From positions 1 through 13,106 of the forward strand of contig JALNVY010000043.1 of the NCBI GenBank assembly GCA_023231165.1: a DNA stretch of 13,106 bases, in the 5' to 3' direction. Source of the stretch: Syntrophales bacterium (GTDB taxonomy: Bacteria > Desulfobacterota > Syntrophia > Syntrophales > UBA8958). The first letter of the stretch is position 1; every line of letters starts with the position of its first letter. The translations under genes and the position numbers were made by a program. The notes under the pieces are model-generated. The model made no database searches. It saw nothing but the letters and a program-made list of their open reading frames with translations, and was not told where the DNA came from. Below, in pieces: positions 1 through 7,928 of the stretch.

Positions 1-834
1 CAGAGAAATGTCCGTGGCAATTATCCGTCCGGGAATATCCTTCCGCTCTCCTTTTCTGACCTTCAGACGCACTTGTTGCCACAGGTCGTCGTCAAATCCT
101 TTCAGGTGAAGAAAACCGAAATTATCTCTCAGTAAACCAGGGGCCCGCCTCCGGGCAATCAGCGCCGCCTCGATGGCCAAGGTGCCACTGCCGCACATGG
201 GATTGATTAACGGCCCGTCCCCCGTCCAACCCGTGGCCATGATCACTGCCGCCGCCAGGGTTTCCTGCATGGGGGCAATAAGGGGAATCTTGCGGTAACC
301 ACGGCGGGAAAGGGGCTCCCCGGAGGTATCGGCAAAAATCCGGTAGAGATCATCCTTCCAGTACACATGAACAACAGCTCCGGTACGGTCGGAACCGGAA
401 TCAGGACGGCACCGGAACAGGTTCCGGAGGCGATCCACAATGGCGTCTTTGACCTTGAGATTAGCGTAACGGGGGTCGCGAATCTCCGGGGTATCCACCG
501 AAGAGGTTATGCAGACATAGCCGTCCTCATGCAGGATGTCCTCCCAGGGCAGGTTAATAACTCCGTCATAGAGGTCGCCCGGTGTCTTGGCCTGACCTTC
601 GTGAAGGAGGAGAAGGACCCGTTGACCCGTACGCAGCGAAAGGTTGAGGAGCATGGTATCCTCCATATCCCCCTCCGTTTCTACGGCCGCCTCCGACTCT
701 TCATGGACCGGCAGCCCCAGGGCAAGGATCTCCTGCTGTAAATAAGGGGTAGTGCCCTTGGAGCAGGTGACAAGTATACGGCGTTTTTCCGCCCACATTG
801 ACATGTTCGTTTCAGGTTCCAGATTTTTCAACAT
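1..834 (-). CDS. rlmL: RlmL-type 23S rRNA (guanine-N2) methyltransferase, partial (3' end off window)
   Basis: SAM-dependent methyltransferase of the RlmL/YcbY (UPF0020) family, which acts on 23S rRNA. The 278 visible codons run open to the window edge. The N-terminal part (about residues 15-160) is a THUMP-like RNA-binding region, with the run NLKVKDAIVDRLR near its end. It is followed by the family signature DTSGEPLSRRGYR and the core NPMCGSGTLAIEAAL (the NP-CGSGT SAM-binding loop), then IIATDIS at the very edge, where the Asp is expected to contact SAM. The catalytic NPPYG-type motif would lie outside the window. I chose the ATG at 834 because AGAAGGGAG precedes it by a few bases; the in-frame ATGs at 804 and 798 lack a good ribosome binding site. 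In E. coli this domain is fused to RlmK, which cannot be judged here. The family is clear; the exact target guanine is inferred from homology. Confidence 0.88.
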   Translation of the reverse strand, partial: MLKNLEPETNMSMWAEKRRILVTCSKGTTPYLQQEILALGLPVHEESEAAVETEGDMEDTMLLNLSLRTGQRVLLLLHEGQAKTPGDLYDGVINLPWEDILHEDGYVCITSSVDTPEIRDPRYANLKVKDAIVDRLRNLFRCRPDSGSDRTGAVVHVYWKDDLYRIFADTSGEPLSRRGYRKIPLIAPMQETLAAAVIMATGWTGDGPLINPMCGSGTLAIEAALIARRRAPGLLRDNFGFLHLKGFDDDLWQQVRLKVRKGERKDIPGRIIATDISL

Positions 835-861
835 TCTCCCTTCTATCAAAATTTCCATCAA

Positions 862-899
862 ATTATAAGGATTATATCGACTATATGAAAAAAATAGAA
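862..899 (-). promoter_or_regulatory. Possible sigma-70 promoter for the rlmL-type gene
   Basis: The AT-rich divergent gap reads, on the minus strand, TTCTAT (899-894), 17 bases, then a perfect TATAAT (876-871). A second TATAAT lies at 867-862. The -35 match is poor, so this is a candidate only. No equally good promoter was seen for the rightward operon in the same gap. Confidence 0.35.
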
Positions 900-943
900 A
901 GAGACAGTTGCGAAAACATCGAGACTTGTGTAGATGGATATCC

Positions 944-1990
944 ATGAATTCTGAAAAGTCTCGACATATAGCCTTTTATGTCCTCCTGGGGATGGCCACC
1001 CTCCTGTTTCTCTATCTTATGAAGCCTTTTTTCTTCCCCATTTTCTGGGCGGCAGTGATTGCCACTATCTTCAGTCCCGCTCATCAATACCTCTGCAAGA
1101 AGGTCAAATCTCCCAGCCTCTCGGCAACGATCGTTCTCCTCATGATCATGCTGATCATCATTCTGCCGGCCGGGGTGATTGGCAGCCTTTTGTTGAATGA
1201 ATCCCTGGAATTGTATAACGCCCTCGATGTAAACAGCGCCTCCGTTGAACAACAGATCCAGGATATCTCGAAAAAAATTACGGCCAATCCCTATCTGAGC
1301 CGCCTGCATATCGATATGGCCTTTCTCACGGAAAATCTCGCCGCGGAAGCGAAAAACATCGCTAACTTCATCATCTACAACCTCCGGGACCTGACGCAGA
1401 ACACCATCGTGTTTGCCGTGAACTTCGCAATCATGCTCTACACCCTGTTCTTCTTTATCCGGGATGGAGATAAGTTCGTCCGTATGATCATGAAACTCCT
1501 GCCCCTCGAACAGGCACGGGAAGTTCTGATTCTGGAAAGATTCTCCTCCACCGCCCGGGCCACCCTCAAGGTGACCCTGATTATCGGCGGCATCCAGGGC
1601 ATCTTGGGTGGTCTGATCTTTTTTTTCACCGGGGTCAAGGGCGCCTTGACCTGGGGGACGATGATGGTTTTCACATCCATTGTTCCCGCCATCGGTTGTT
1701 CCCTTGTCTGGGCGCCGGCGGGGATCGTCATGGTCATGATGGGGCATTTCTGGGAAGGCATGATCATCCTGGCCTTCGGCGTTATTGTCATCAGCCATGT
1801 GGACGCGGTGCTGCGTCCGCTGCTGTTAGGGCATGACGTCCAGATGCACACCCTGCTGATCTTTCTTTCCACCCTGGGAGGTCTTGCCCTGTTCGGGATT
1901 TCGGGTTTCGTCATTGGACCCGTTATCACCTCCCTGATGCAGGCCTTCTGGCAGATGCATGACGAATTACCTAAAAATAACGGATCGTGA
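944..1990 (+). CDS. AI-2E / PerM-family (UPF0118) membrane transporter
   Basis: Polytopic inner-membrane protein of about 348 residues, the usual length for the AI-2E transporter family (E. coli PerM, YdiK, TqsA). Two hydrophobic helices follow a short basic N-terminus, a third comes shortly after, and a polar periplasmic-type stretch follows (about residues 85-150). The conserved C-terminal half contains ARATLKVTLIIGGIQGILGG, the SIVPAIG segment, VDAVLRPLLLG (family version DNVLRPLLVG), and TLGGLALFGISGFVIGPVI, which is diagnostic. The substrate is unknown: family members have been linked to AI-2 export or Na+/H+ exchange, and nothing here decides between them. The frame is also open from a TTG at 908. 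I prefer the ATG at 944 (GGA five bases upstream), but neither start has a strong ribosome binding site. The TGA overlaps the GTG of the next gene, so this is the first gene of a three-gene operon. Confidence 0.9.
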   Translation: MNSEKSRHIAFYVLLGMATLLFLYLMKPFFFPIFWAAVIATIFSPAHQYLCKKVKSPSLSATIVLLMIMLIIILPAGVIGSLLLNESLELYNALDVNSASVEQQIQDISKKITANPYLSRLHIDMAFLTENLAAEAKNIANFIIYNLRDLTQNTIVFAVNFAIMLYTLFFFIRDGDKFVRMIMKLLPLEQAREVLILERFSSTARATLKVTLIIGGIQGILGGLIFFFTGVKGALTWGTMMVFTSIVPAIGCSLVWAPAGIVMVMMGHFWEGMIILAFGVIVISHVDAVLRPLLLGHDVQMHTLLIFLSTLGGLALFGISGFVIGPVITSLMQAFWQMHDELPKNNGS

Positions 1991-2433
1991 AAAGAACCTA
2001 TACCTTCATCCGTCAACCGGCGGATTCGCAAATAAACGAAATCATTCGTCTCTATCAGGAGGCGGGATGGTGGACCGGACAGGCCCACGAAAACCCCGAA
2101 CTGATTCGCCGGATTGTCACGGGCAGCCATTGTTTCGTCCTTGCCCATGAGGGAGACAAGATAATCGGCATGGGCCGGGCGATCAGCGACGGGATAAGCG
2201 ACGCCTATATTCAGGATGTGGCCGTCCTTCCCGAATTCCGGGGACAGAGCGTCGGAACCGGCGTTATGCAGGAAATTCTCAAGCAGTTGCGGGCCGACGG
2301 TTTGCAATGGATTGGCCTCATCGCCGGCAGGCATTCCCATCCCTTTTACAGGAAACTGGGGTTTGAAGAGATGCCGGCCGCCACGGCCATGCTCTTGATG
2401 ATGAATTTTGAAGGGGACATTAGAGATTCATGA
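1987..2433 (+). CDS. GNAT-family N-acetyltransferase
   Basis: Cytoplasmic 148-residue acyl-CoA-dependent acetyltransferase made of a single GNAT domain. Motif A is plain at residues 76-95: QDVAVLPEFRGQSVGTG, with the R/Q-x-x-G-x-G/A pyrophosphate-binding loop of acetyl-CoA at R85-G92. Motif B follows as HPFYRKLGFEEM (118-129), the usual Y-R-K-L-G-F element near the C-terminus. The acceptor substrate cannot be read from the sequence. The start is GTG at 1987, sharing GTGA with the stop of the upstream membrane-protein gene. The gene ends by sharing ATGA with the DUF2156 gene, so the three are probably translationally coupled. Confidence 0.88.
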   Translation: MKRTYTFIRQPADSQINEIIRLYQEAGWWTGQAHENPELIRRIVTGSHCFVLAHEGDKIIGMGRAISDGISDAYIQDVAVLPEFRGQSVGTGVMQEILKQLRADGLQWIGLIAGRHSHPFYRKLGFEEMPAATAMLLMMNFEGDIRDS

Positions 2434-3338
2434 TGAAAAAACTCACTAGCGAAGACTACCCGCTTCTCAAGCCTTACTTTGCCTGCCAACCCCACGGTCT
2501 GTGCACCTATTCCCTGCCTTCCCTAATCGTCTGGAGCAATCATGTCTTTCAGACGTTCTATGTCATCGAAAATGAGTCCGTAATCATCGCCAATGAGTCC
2601 GGATGCCGACCTGAAGAAAATCATCTGCTCCTGCCGGTCGGATCGAACGGCCTACCATCGCCGGAAGAACTTGCCGCCCTTGCCTTGCAGACCGGCTACC
2701 GTCAATACGGATCGATCCCGGAGAATTATCTGGAACAGATGGGAAGGGAAAAGATCGGTCAGTATTTTATCGTCTCCGAACAGCCGGAATATGACGACTA
2801 TGTATATCTGACCGATGATCTTAGTCAGCTCAAGGGCAATCGTTACGCCAAGAAACGCAATCTCCTCCACCAGTTTTCCCGGGATTATCTCCAGCCGAAC
2901 CGGGTGATTACCGGACCGATTACCTCCGCCGTGGTCGCAGAATGCCTGGAATGTCTTGAAAAGTGGTGTGAGATAAGGAACTGCGACATCGATCAGAACT
3001 CGAATATGGCCTGTGAAAAGGAGGCCGTTATCAACGCCCTTAATCATTGTGAACAGCTTGACATGAAAGGACTTTACGTACGCATTGACGGGAAGATCTG
3101 CGCCTTCTGCATCTCATCCCATCTGCGTCCGGACATGGGGGTCATGAACTTCGAAAAGGCCCTGCCCCACATTCGCGGCCTCTACCAGTACCTCGATAAC
3201 GAATGTGCCAAACACCTTTTTAACGGCTACCTGTATATCAACAAGGAAAGCGACATGGGCCTTCCCGCTTTAGCCGAATCAAAGCATTCCTATCATCCGG
3301 TCTTAAAGATCAAATCCCACCGCCTGGCCCTCCGCTGA
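2430..3338 (+). CDS. DUF2156 / LPG-synthase-C-like protein
   Basis: A 302-residue protein of the DUF2156 family, related to the C-terminal aminoacyl-transfer domain of lysyl-phosphatidylglycerol synthase (MprF), which has a double GNAT-like fold. Family landmarks are the N-terminal YPLLKPYFACQPHGLCTYSL and a following SLIVWS, the central DYVYLTDDLSQLKGNRYAKKRN (residues 123-144, family form D-YVY-T-DL--LKG----KRN), and the C-terminal NKESDMGLPALAESKHSYHP (271-290). There is no N-terminal membrane flippase domain, so this is a soluble stand-alone version; its substrate and any lipid activity are unknown. The start ATG at 2430 shares ATGA with the GNAT stop; a second ATG follows at 2433. It closes the operon, about 30 bp before the inverted-repeat element. 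Pairing with a GNAT gene may mean a shared substrate, but that is inference. Confidence 0.85.
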   Translation: MMKKLTSEDYPLLKPYFACQPHGLCTYSLPSLIVWSNHVFQTFYVIENESVIIANESGCRPEENHLLLPVGSNGLPSPEELAALALQTGYRQYGSIPENYLEQMGREKIGQYFIVSEQPEYDDYVYLTDDLSQLKGNRYAKKRNLLHQFSRDYLQPNRVITGPITSAVVAECLECLEKWCEIRNCDIDQNSNMACEKEAVINALNHCEQLDMKGLYVRIDGKICAFCISSHLRPDMGVMNFEKALPHIRGLYQYLDNECAKHLFNGYLYINKESDMGLPALAESKHSYHPVLKIKSHRLALR

Positions 3339-3370
3339 TACTCCGGTTTTAAGGTTCAGGTTTAGCAGAG

Positions 3371-3532
3371 TCGCAAAAAGTCTGAAATAAACAATCCCCG
3401 TCATTCCGGGCTTGACCAGGAAAACGAAGTTTAATGTTCATAATCCAGTATTGTCAATTATCCACGTGCACTCTGGATTATGAATATTAATCTTCGTTTT
3501 CCCACCTGCACGGGGATGACTACTTTTTGCGA
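3371..3532. repeat. MITE-like inverted-repeat element between convergent genes
   Basis: Two arms face each other across a 24-nt loop (3449-3472). The outer ends match exactly over 11 bases: TCGCAAAAAGT at 3371-3381 against ACTTTTTGCGA at 3522-3532. The inner blocks at 3419-3448 and 3473-3502 are complementary at 28 of 30 positions (GGAAAACGAAG...ATAATCCAG). Between them GTCATTCC pairs imperfectly with GGGATGAC, and the left arm carries about 17 extra bases (around 3382-3399). The octamer TCAGGTTT occurs just outside both ends (3356-3363 and 3538-3545) and could be a target duplication. No coding capacity is present. Similar TCGCAAAAAGT / GTCATTCC repeats are known to me as dispersed non-autonomous elements in deltaproteobacterial genomes. 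Transcribed from either side it would form a long hairpin and could act as a terminator for both converging operons. Confidence 0.75.
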
Positions 3533-3550
3533 GTTCATCAGGTTTCCTCT

Positions 3551-4312
3551 TCACTCGAGTGACATTAGGGAGAGCCAGCGTTCTTCCTCGGTAGCGCCGC
3601 AGGGAAGGCCATGCTTCTTGAGGAGGGCGATGATCGCCGGGGCGTTGAAGCGGAGATAGGGATTGATTTTCAATTCCTCGGCGAGGGTCGAGTAGACATG
3701 GCCGGGGTCGTAAGCCTGACGAAACCGTTCGATATCCGGGTTGTCCGGTTCCAATTGCTCAGCCATAGCCACGGAATCACGGACATAATCGTGTCCTGCA
3801 AAAATCAGGGTGTCTCCCGGCAGGGACATGAGGCGCTTGATGGACCGGAAGAAGGCTCTTTGATCGCCGGAAAAGCAGTTGCCCACCGTGCCGTTGAAAA
3901 GGGTGTCACCGGTGAGCAAAATGCCGCCATTGAGCGGTGCGTTGCCGGTGATCAGCTCGCCACGGATGGTTTGCACGCCGCCGGCATGAAAACAAACGGA
4001 ATCCGCCGTGTGGCCCGGTGTCCGGTAAACCCTGATCGACTCTCCCTCGATCGCGATCGCCCCGCCGTCGGGAAACTTGTTGTGATCAAGATACAGCGCC
4101 CGGCTATGGCGCAGGAGTGGTTCATTGCCCGCTGTATGATCAAAATGGCCGTGGGTGTTGGTGACATAGGTCAGGGAAAGTCCGTGCTTGTCGAGAAAAC
4201 CCAGGATCTCTTCCCAGGCCACGCCGTCTATGGCCACGGCTTCCTTCTTTCCATAGAGCAGATACGCCAGATTGTCGCCGCAGCGGAACTGCTCAAGATG
4301 TAAGCCGGCCAT
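3551..4312 (-). CDS. Glyoxalase II-like metallo-beta-lactamase-fold hydrolase
   Basis: A 253-residue cytoplasmic metallo-hydrolase resembling hydroxyacylglutathione hydrolase (GloB), which hydrolyses S-D-lactoylglutathione or similar thioesters. The binuclear metal site is complete: THGHFDH (H54, H56, D58, H59), the TPGHT histidine H101, the Asp of LTGDTLFNGTVGNCF (D136) and GHDYV (H174). The C-terminal tail has EELKINPYLRFNAP, like the substrate-binding tail of GloB (E--NPFLR). The thiol donor need not be glutathione. The frame is open up to 4378, but I place the start at ATG 4312: the sequence AAAGGAGAAGGG ends seven bases before it, and the GloB fold begins directly with MAGLHLEQF. It overlaps the regulator gene by 20 nt, and the ribosome binding site lies inside that gene's last codons. 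It is the third gene of the kinase-regulator operon. Confidence 0.85.
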   Translation of the reverse strand: MAGLHLEQFRCGDNLAYLLYGKKEAVAIDGVAWEEILGFLDKHGLSLTYVTNTHGHFDHTAGNEPLLRHSRALYLDHNKFPDGGAIAIEGESIRVYRTPGHTADSVCFHAGGVQTIRGELITGNAPLNGGILLTGDTLFNGTVGNCFSGDQRAFFRSIKRLMSLPGDTLIFAGHDYVRDSVAMAEQLEPDNPDIERFRQAYDPGHVYSTLAEELKINPYLRFNAPAIIALLKKHGLPCGATEEERWLSLMSLE

Positions 4313-5708
4313 TATTATTCCCTTCTCCTTTATCCCGGGAGAGACTTTCTCCCATGACCTCCCGCCAGTAGGGGTCAATTCTCATCTGGGCGAGTTTTCT
4401 CTGTAATTGCCGCACCGTTACACCCAGGATATCGGCCGTCTGCCGCCGGTCGCCGCCGGTGTTCATGAGGACATAGGCGACCTGGGTCTCGTCGTTTTCC
4501 TTGAGGCTGCATAATCGTCTGCCAAACAGGGACTGGCGGGTAGGCTGTTTCCCTAAATGATGGGGCAGGATCAGCCCTCCCTCGCAGAGGAGAACGGCAT
4601 TTTCGACAACCTGGGCCAGCTCCCGGACATTGCCCCGATATTCCCTGCGGATGAGGACATCCATGGCCTCGGGACTGAAGCCGCTGATCTCCTTGCTATG
4701 CCGGGAATTTGCCTCCTGGAGGAAATGGGCAGACAGGAGGGCGATGTCCCCTTCCCTTTCCTGTAACGGCGGGATATGGACATGGGCGGATTTAAGACGA
4801 TAGAGGAGATCCAGGCGAAACCTGCCATCCTGGCAGGCCTTGTCCAGATCCATATTGGTCGCGGAAATGACGCGTACATCAACCTTCAAGGTCTTGGCCC
4901 CGCCCAGGGGGGCAAAGGATTTCTCCTCGAGGACCCGCAGAAGCTTGGCCTGAAGACCGGAAGGCAGCTCTCCGATCTCATCCAGAAACAATGTTCCGCC
5001 ATTGGCCTGCTCAAAGAAACCACGATAACTTCCCTCGGCCCCGGTGAAGGCTCCCCGGACATGGCCGAAGAACTGGGTCTCGAACATCGTCGTCGGAATG
5101 GCGCAGACGTTGACGGCAATAAAAGGCCCCGCCGGGGCAGGACCGGCCTGATGTATCCCCCGGGCCATAAGTTCCTTCCCCGTTCCCGACTCGCCGGTAA
5201 TCAGGACGGGATTGCCGCTCCGGGCCATGACCTGGGCATAAGCAAGGAGGGATTTCATCAGGGGGCATTGAGTAATGATTCCGGCAAAGGCGACGGGAAT
5301 ATCTCCCGCTCCCTCACGACGGGCTGCGGACAATCCTTTGAGAAGACCTTTACGTTCGTAGGCCCGTTCAATGGTCAGGAACAGCAGGTCGTTGTCCACC
5401 GGTTTTACAAGATAATCGTAGGCCCCCAGACGGATGGCCCGCACCGTTGCCGGGATATCGTCCACAGCCGTCAGGATGATGAATTCCGTATAGGGTTTGA
5501 AAGGTTTCGCCGCTTCCAGGACCTGCATGCCGTCCATTTCCGGCATCAGCAGATCGAGAAGTACAATATCATAATCCCGCTCCCGGATTTTCCGGATGGC
5601 CTCCAGACCGTTGTCGCAGATATCCACATCACGAATGCCCCGCCATTTCAAAAGGCGTTGGACCGATGTGAGAGATATTTCTTCGTCATCCACGATCAGG
5701 ATCTTCAT
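4293..5708 (-). CDS. Sigma-54-dependent response regulator (NtrC family)
   Basis: A 471-residue DNA-binding activator of RNA polymerase sigma-54. The receiver domain (1-120) is intact: acidic pair D7/D8, phospho-acceptor D52 in LLDLLMP, T80 and K102 in VKP. The AAA+ domain (about 145-385) has Walker A GESGTGKE (172-179), the sigma-54-contacting loop GAFTGA (219-224) and Walker B GTLFLDE (238-244). A Fis-type helix-turn-helix lies near the C-terminus (about 421-442, RRQTADILGVTVRQLQRKL). After it comes a polar tail of about 25 residues whose last codons carry the ribosome binding site of the GloB-like gene. The ATG at 5708 shares ATGA with the kinase stop, so the two are a cognate pair. I found no convincing -24/-12 promoter in the window, so its target genes are unknown. 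Confidence 0.95.
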   Translation of the reverse strand: MKILIVDDEEISLTSVQRLLKWRGIRDVDICDNGLEAIRKIRERDYDIVLLDLLMPEMDGMQVLEAAKPFKPYTEFIILTAVDDIPATVRAIRLGAYDYLVKPVDNDLLFLTIERAYERKGLLKGLSAARREGAGDIPVAFAGIITQCPLMKSLLAYAQVMARSGNPVLITGESGTGKELMARGIHQAGPAPAGPFIAVNVCAIPTTMFETQFFGHVRGAFTGAEGSYRGFFEQANGGTLFLDEIGELPSGLQAKLLRVLEEKSFAPLGGAKTLKVDVRVISATNMDLDKACQDGRFRLDLLYRLKSAHVHIPPLQEREGDIALLSAHFLQEANSRHSKEISGFSPEAMDVLIRREYRGNVRELAQVVENAVLLCEGGLILPHHLGKQPTRQSLFGRRLCSLKENDETQVAYVLMNTGGDRRQTADILGVTVRQLQRKLAQMRIDPYWREVMGESLSRDKGEGNNNGRLTS

Positions 5709-7816
5709 AGACGCTGTCTCCCCGCTTCCTGAATCATCTTTTGCAATTTATCCATATCAAAAGGTTTTTGAATCGTAAAGGAAGGATTGAAGTTGAGGTC
5801 CGGATTTCCTTGTATACCATCTCCATCCCGTCCATACAAAACAGTGCGAAGCAGGGGATAACGTTTTTTTATGCCGTCCATAAGCTGCCAGCCACTCAAA
5901 TATTTAAGATCCATGGCGCAGATTACCCAATCTACTTCCGGATAATCTGTCAGATATTGAAGGATTCTTTCCTCATCCTCCACTGACTCGATCTGCCAGG
6001 TTGCCGCTTCAAGAAAATACGTTTGGATATCCTTGAGGAAGGCATCATCGGAATCGACAAAGAGCAGGCGTGGATTCATCCGCGGCAAGCTACGTCCCTC
6101 TCTGGGGAGATAGAGGGTAAACCGGCTCCCCACCTTCGGCTGGGAAAGGACGCTGATCGTACCCCCATGTTCCTTGATAAGGCCGTAAGATATGGACAGC
6201 CCCAGCCCCGTGCCCCCGGAATCACGGCGGGTCGTAAAGAAAGGATCAAAGATATGGTCCATAGTCTCCCTGGCCATACCCTTCCCGTTATCTTCTATAG
6301 CCACGACAACGGCGTCGAGACGGGGAAGATGCCGGGCGGTAATAGTGATCTTCCCCTTTCGTCCCGGTGATATGGACTGGTAGGCGTTGATGAGGAGGTT
6401 GGTCATCACTTGCTCGAGTTTCTGGAAATGTCCCAGTACCGAGGGAAGTCCGGGCTCGATCTGCTGTTCGATGACGGATACGGTCTTGCGCATCTGACCG
6501 CCGACAATAACCATGACACCCTGGATGACATCGGCCACCTGGATTGCCTTCTTCCCAGCCAGGTCATCGCTCCGGGAGAATTCCTTCAGCCCCGTAATGA
6601 CCCTGTTGATCCTGCTGGTTGCCATCTTGAAGGCATGAATGATCTCCCGCATATTCTGAACTATCTCTGTCCGGGTAACTCCCCTTTGTTCACATAATAT
6701 CGCAGAGGCATCGTGATCAATAAAAACCGGCTCCAGGGTATCCCAAATCTCCTCCAGGAGGGGAATGTTGTAGGATATAAAGCTGACGGGATTGTTGATC
6801 TCATGGGCGACACCTGCCACTACTTCTCCCAGGGCCGTCAGTTTGTGGGTCTGGATTATCTGTTGCAGGCGCAACTCATTTTCCTGGCGGATCCGCTTTT
6901 CCTCCGTCACATCCTGCCAGATGCCGACAAAATATGGGACCGGGGCATCCGGCATCCTGACCAGACGCCAGAAATCGGAGAACCATCTGTAGGTTTGATC
7001 GGAGGCGCGGAAACGGTACTCGCAGTGATATGTACCATCGCCCCGAGCGTTCCTCAATTCCTTGAGAACCCGGGAACGGTCGTCGGGATGGATCTGATTC
7101 TGCCAGAAAACAGGTTGTCCGATAAAATCCGACGGCATGTAACCGGTTATTTCCCCCACGGAATTACTGACATAGGTCACTTCATACTTTCCTGAGGCGT
7201 TGCGGGTGTAAGAAACGATAGGAAGCGACTCCAGCAGCAGGGACAAGTGATCCGTAGTACGCTGCAGGATCTCATTGGTTACGGCTAACTCCGTGGTCCT
7301 TTCCCGGACCCGCATCTCAAGCTCTTCGTGGGCTTTCAACAGGGCCGCTTCCGCCGCTTTCCTCTCCGTGATGTCTTCCAGGGTTTCTACCGCTCCCAGG
7401 ACAGGTCCCTCAGGGTCCCTCAGGAGCGCGGCGGTAAAACGCAACCAGCGTCCACTTTCTCCTAACTCGGGGAAAAAATCCGTTGCTTCATAAGCGTCGT
7501 CGATGAGGGGGGACTTGAGGTATTTCTTTCCATACCACTGGGGAATATCCGTGACAGCCCCTTCCACCAGTAGATCGGCCAGGCATGGTCGCTGCCTGCT
7601 ATAGAAGGCCCGCCACTGCTGGCTGGTGCCGATCACCTCCTCCGCCTTGATCTTGCTGAGTTCTTCAAGGGCCCGGTTCCAGTAGATGAGCCGATGGTCC
7701 CGGTCGATGACAAAGGCGGGAATCGGGGAGCCGCCGATGCACCCCATGAGCAGGTCTAGTTCTTCCCTACCCAGGGCGCCGGTAAACCCGCGATGATCCG
7801 ATGGTCTTCTCGTCAT
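5705..7816 (-). CDS. PAS-containing hybrid-like sensor histidine kinase with degenerate C-terminal receiver
   Basis: A 703-residue kinase with no obvious membrane segment, so probably cytoplasmic. Order of domains: PAS (about 22-150, ending LEDITERK), a coiled coil (150-190), a second PAS/PAC (191-305, ending GIWQDVTEEKR), a HisKA domain with phospho-acceptor H338 in GVAHEINNP, and a HATPase_c domain with N box NLLINA (473-478), G1 DNGKG (509-513), F box DPFFTT and G2 GGTGLGLSI (534-542). The final 120 residues (about 583-703) are receiver-like: the acidic FVDSDD and the K684-P685 pair are present. The phospho-acceptor position is A634 (ICAMDLKYLSGW, aligned without gaps to LLDLLMPEMDGM of the partner regulator). 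It is therefore probably unable to take a phosphate at the usual site. The ATG at 7816 has no clear ribosome binding site, so the start is the weak point. Signal unknown. Confidence 0.93.
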   Translation of the reverse strand: MTRRPSDHRGFTGALGREELDLLMGCIGGSPIPAFVIDRDHRLIYWNRALEELSKIKAEEVIGTSQQWRAFYSRQRPCLADLLVEGAVTDIPQWYGKKYLKSPLIDDAYEATDFFPELGESGRWLRFTAALLRDPEGPVLGAVETLEDITERKAAEAALLKAHEELEMRVRERTTELAVTNEILQRTTDHLSLLLESLPIVSYTRNASGKYEVTYVSNSVGEITGYMPSDFIGQPVFWQNQIHPDDRSRVLKELRNARGDGTYHCEYRFRASDQTYRWFSDFWRLVRMPDAPVPYFVGIWQDVTEEKRIRQENELRLQQIIQTHKLTALGEVVAGVAHEINNPVSFISYNIPLLEEIWDTLEPVFIDHDASAILCEQRGVTRTEIVQNMREIIHAFKMATSRINRVITGLKEFSRSDDLAGKKAIQVADVIQGVMVIVGGQMRKTVSVIEQQIEPGLPSVLGHFQKLEQVMTNLLINAYQSISPGRKGKITITARHLPRLDAVVVAIEDNGKGMARETMDHIFDPFFTTRRDSGGTGLGLSISYGLIKEHGGTISVLSQPKVGSRFTLYLPREGRSLPRMNPRLLFVDSDDAFLKDIQTYFLEAATWQIESVEDEERILQYLTDYPEVDWVICAMDLKYLSGWQLMDGIKKRYPLLRTVLYGRDGDGIQGNPDLNFNPSFTIQKPFDMDKLQKMIQEAGRQRL

Positions 7817-7914
7817 GGATAATAAAAGTGGCTTTTCTCTCGAAAGATTGTTAAAGTACCGTCGCTTATACGGGATCTACGTAAATCTTTCCAATACCTT
7901 GGCATGATAAAAAA

Positions 7915-7920
7915 GGGAGG
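7915..7920 (+). promoter_or_regulatory. Strong ribosome binding site of the KOW-like small gene
   Basis: GGGAGG ends eight bases before the ATG at 7929, which is near-ideal spacing. This is the main reason for accepting such a short frame as a gene. No convincing -35/-10 pair was found in the 112-bp divergent gap (7817-7928). Confidence 0.8.
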
Positions 7921-7928
7921 AACGACCC

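Noticed and set aside
1050..1070. GGCAGTGATTGC as a sigma-54 -24/-12 promoter
   Set aside because: The GG-to-GC distance is two bases too short and the site is deep inside the AI-2E coding region.
881..1798. A 305-codon open frame antisense to the AI-2E gene
   Set aside because: Its composition (runs of D, H, E, G, N) is that of a frame opposite a hydrophobic membrane protein. It has no domain, no ribosome binding site and no independent signal. The other long antisense frames at 1438-2340, 3611-4303 and 4776-5732 are rejected on the same grounds.
4313..4378. An earlier start for the GloB-like gene, adding 22 residues
   Set aside because: The extra residues do not fit the fold, while ATG 4312 has a good ribosome binding site and begins the domain directly.
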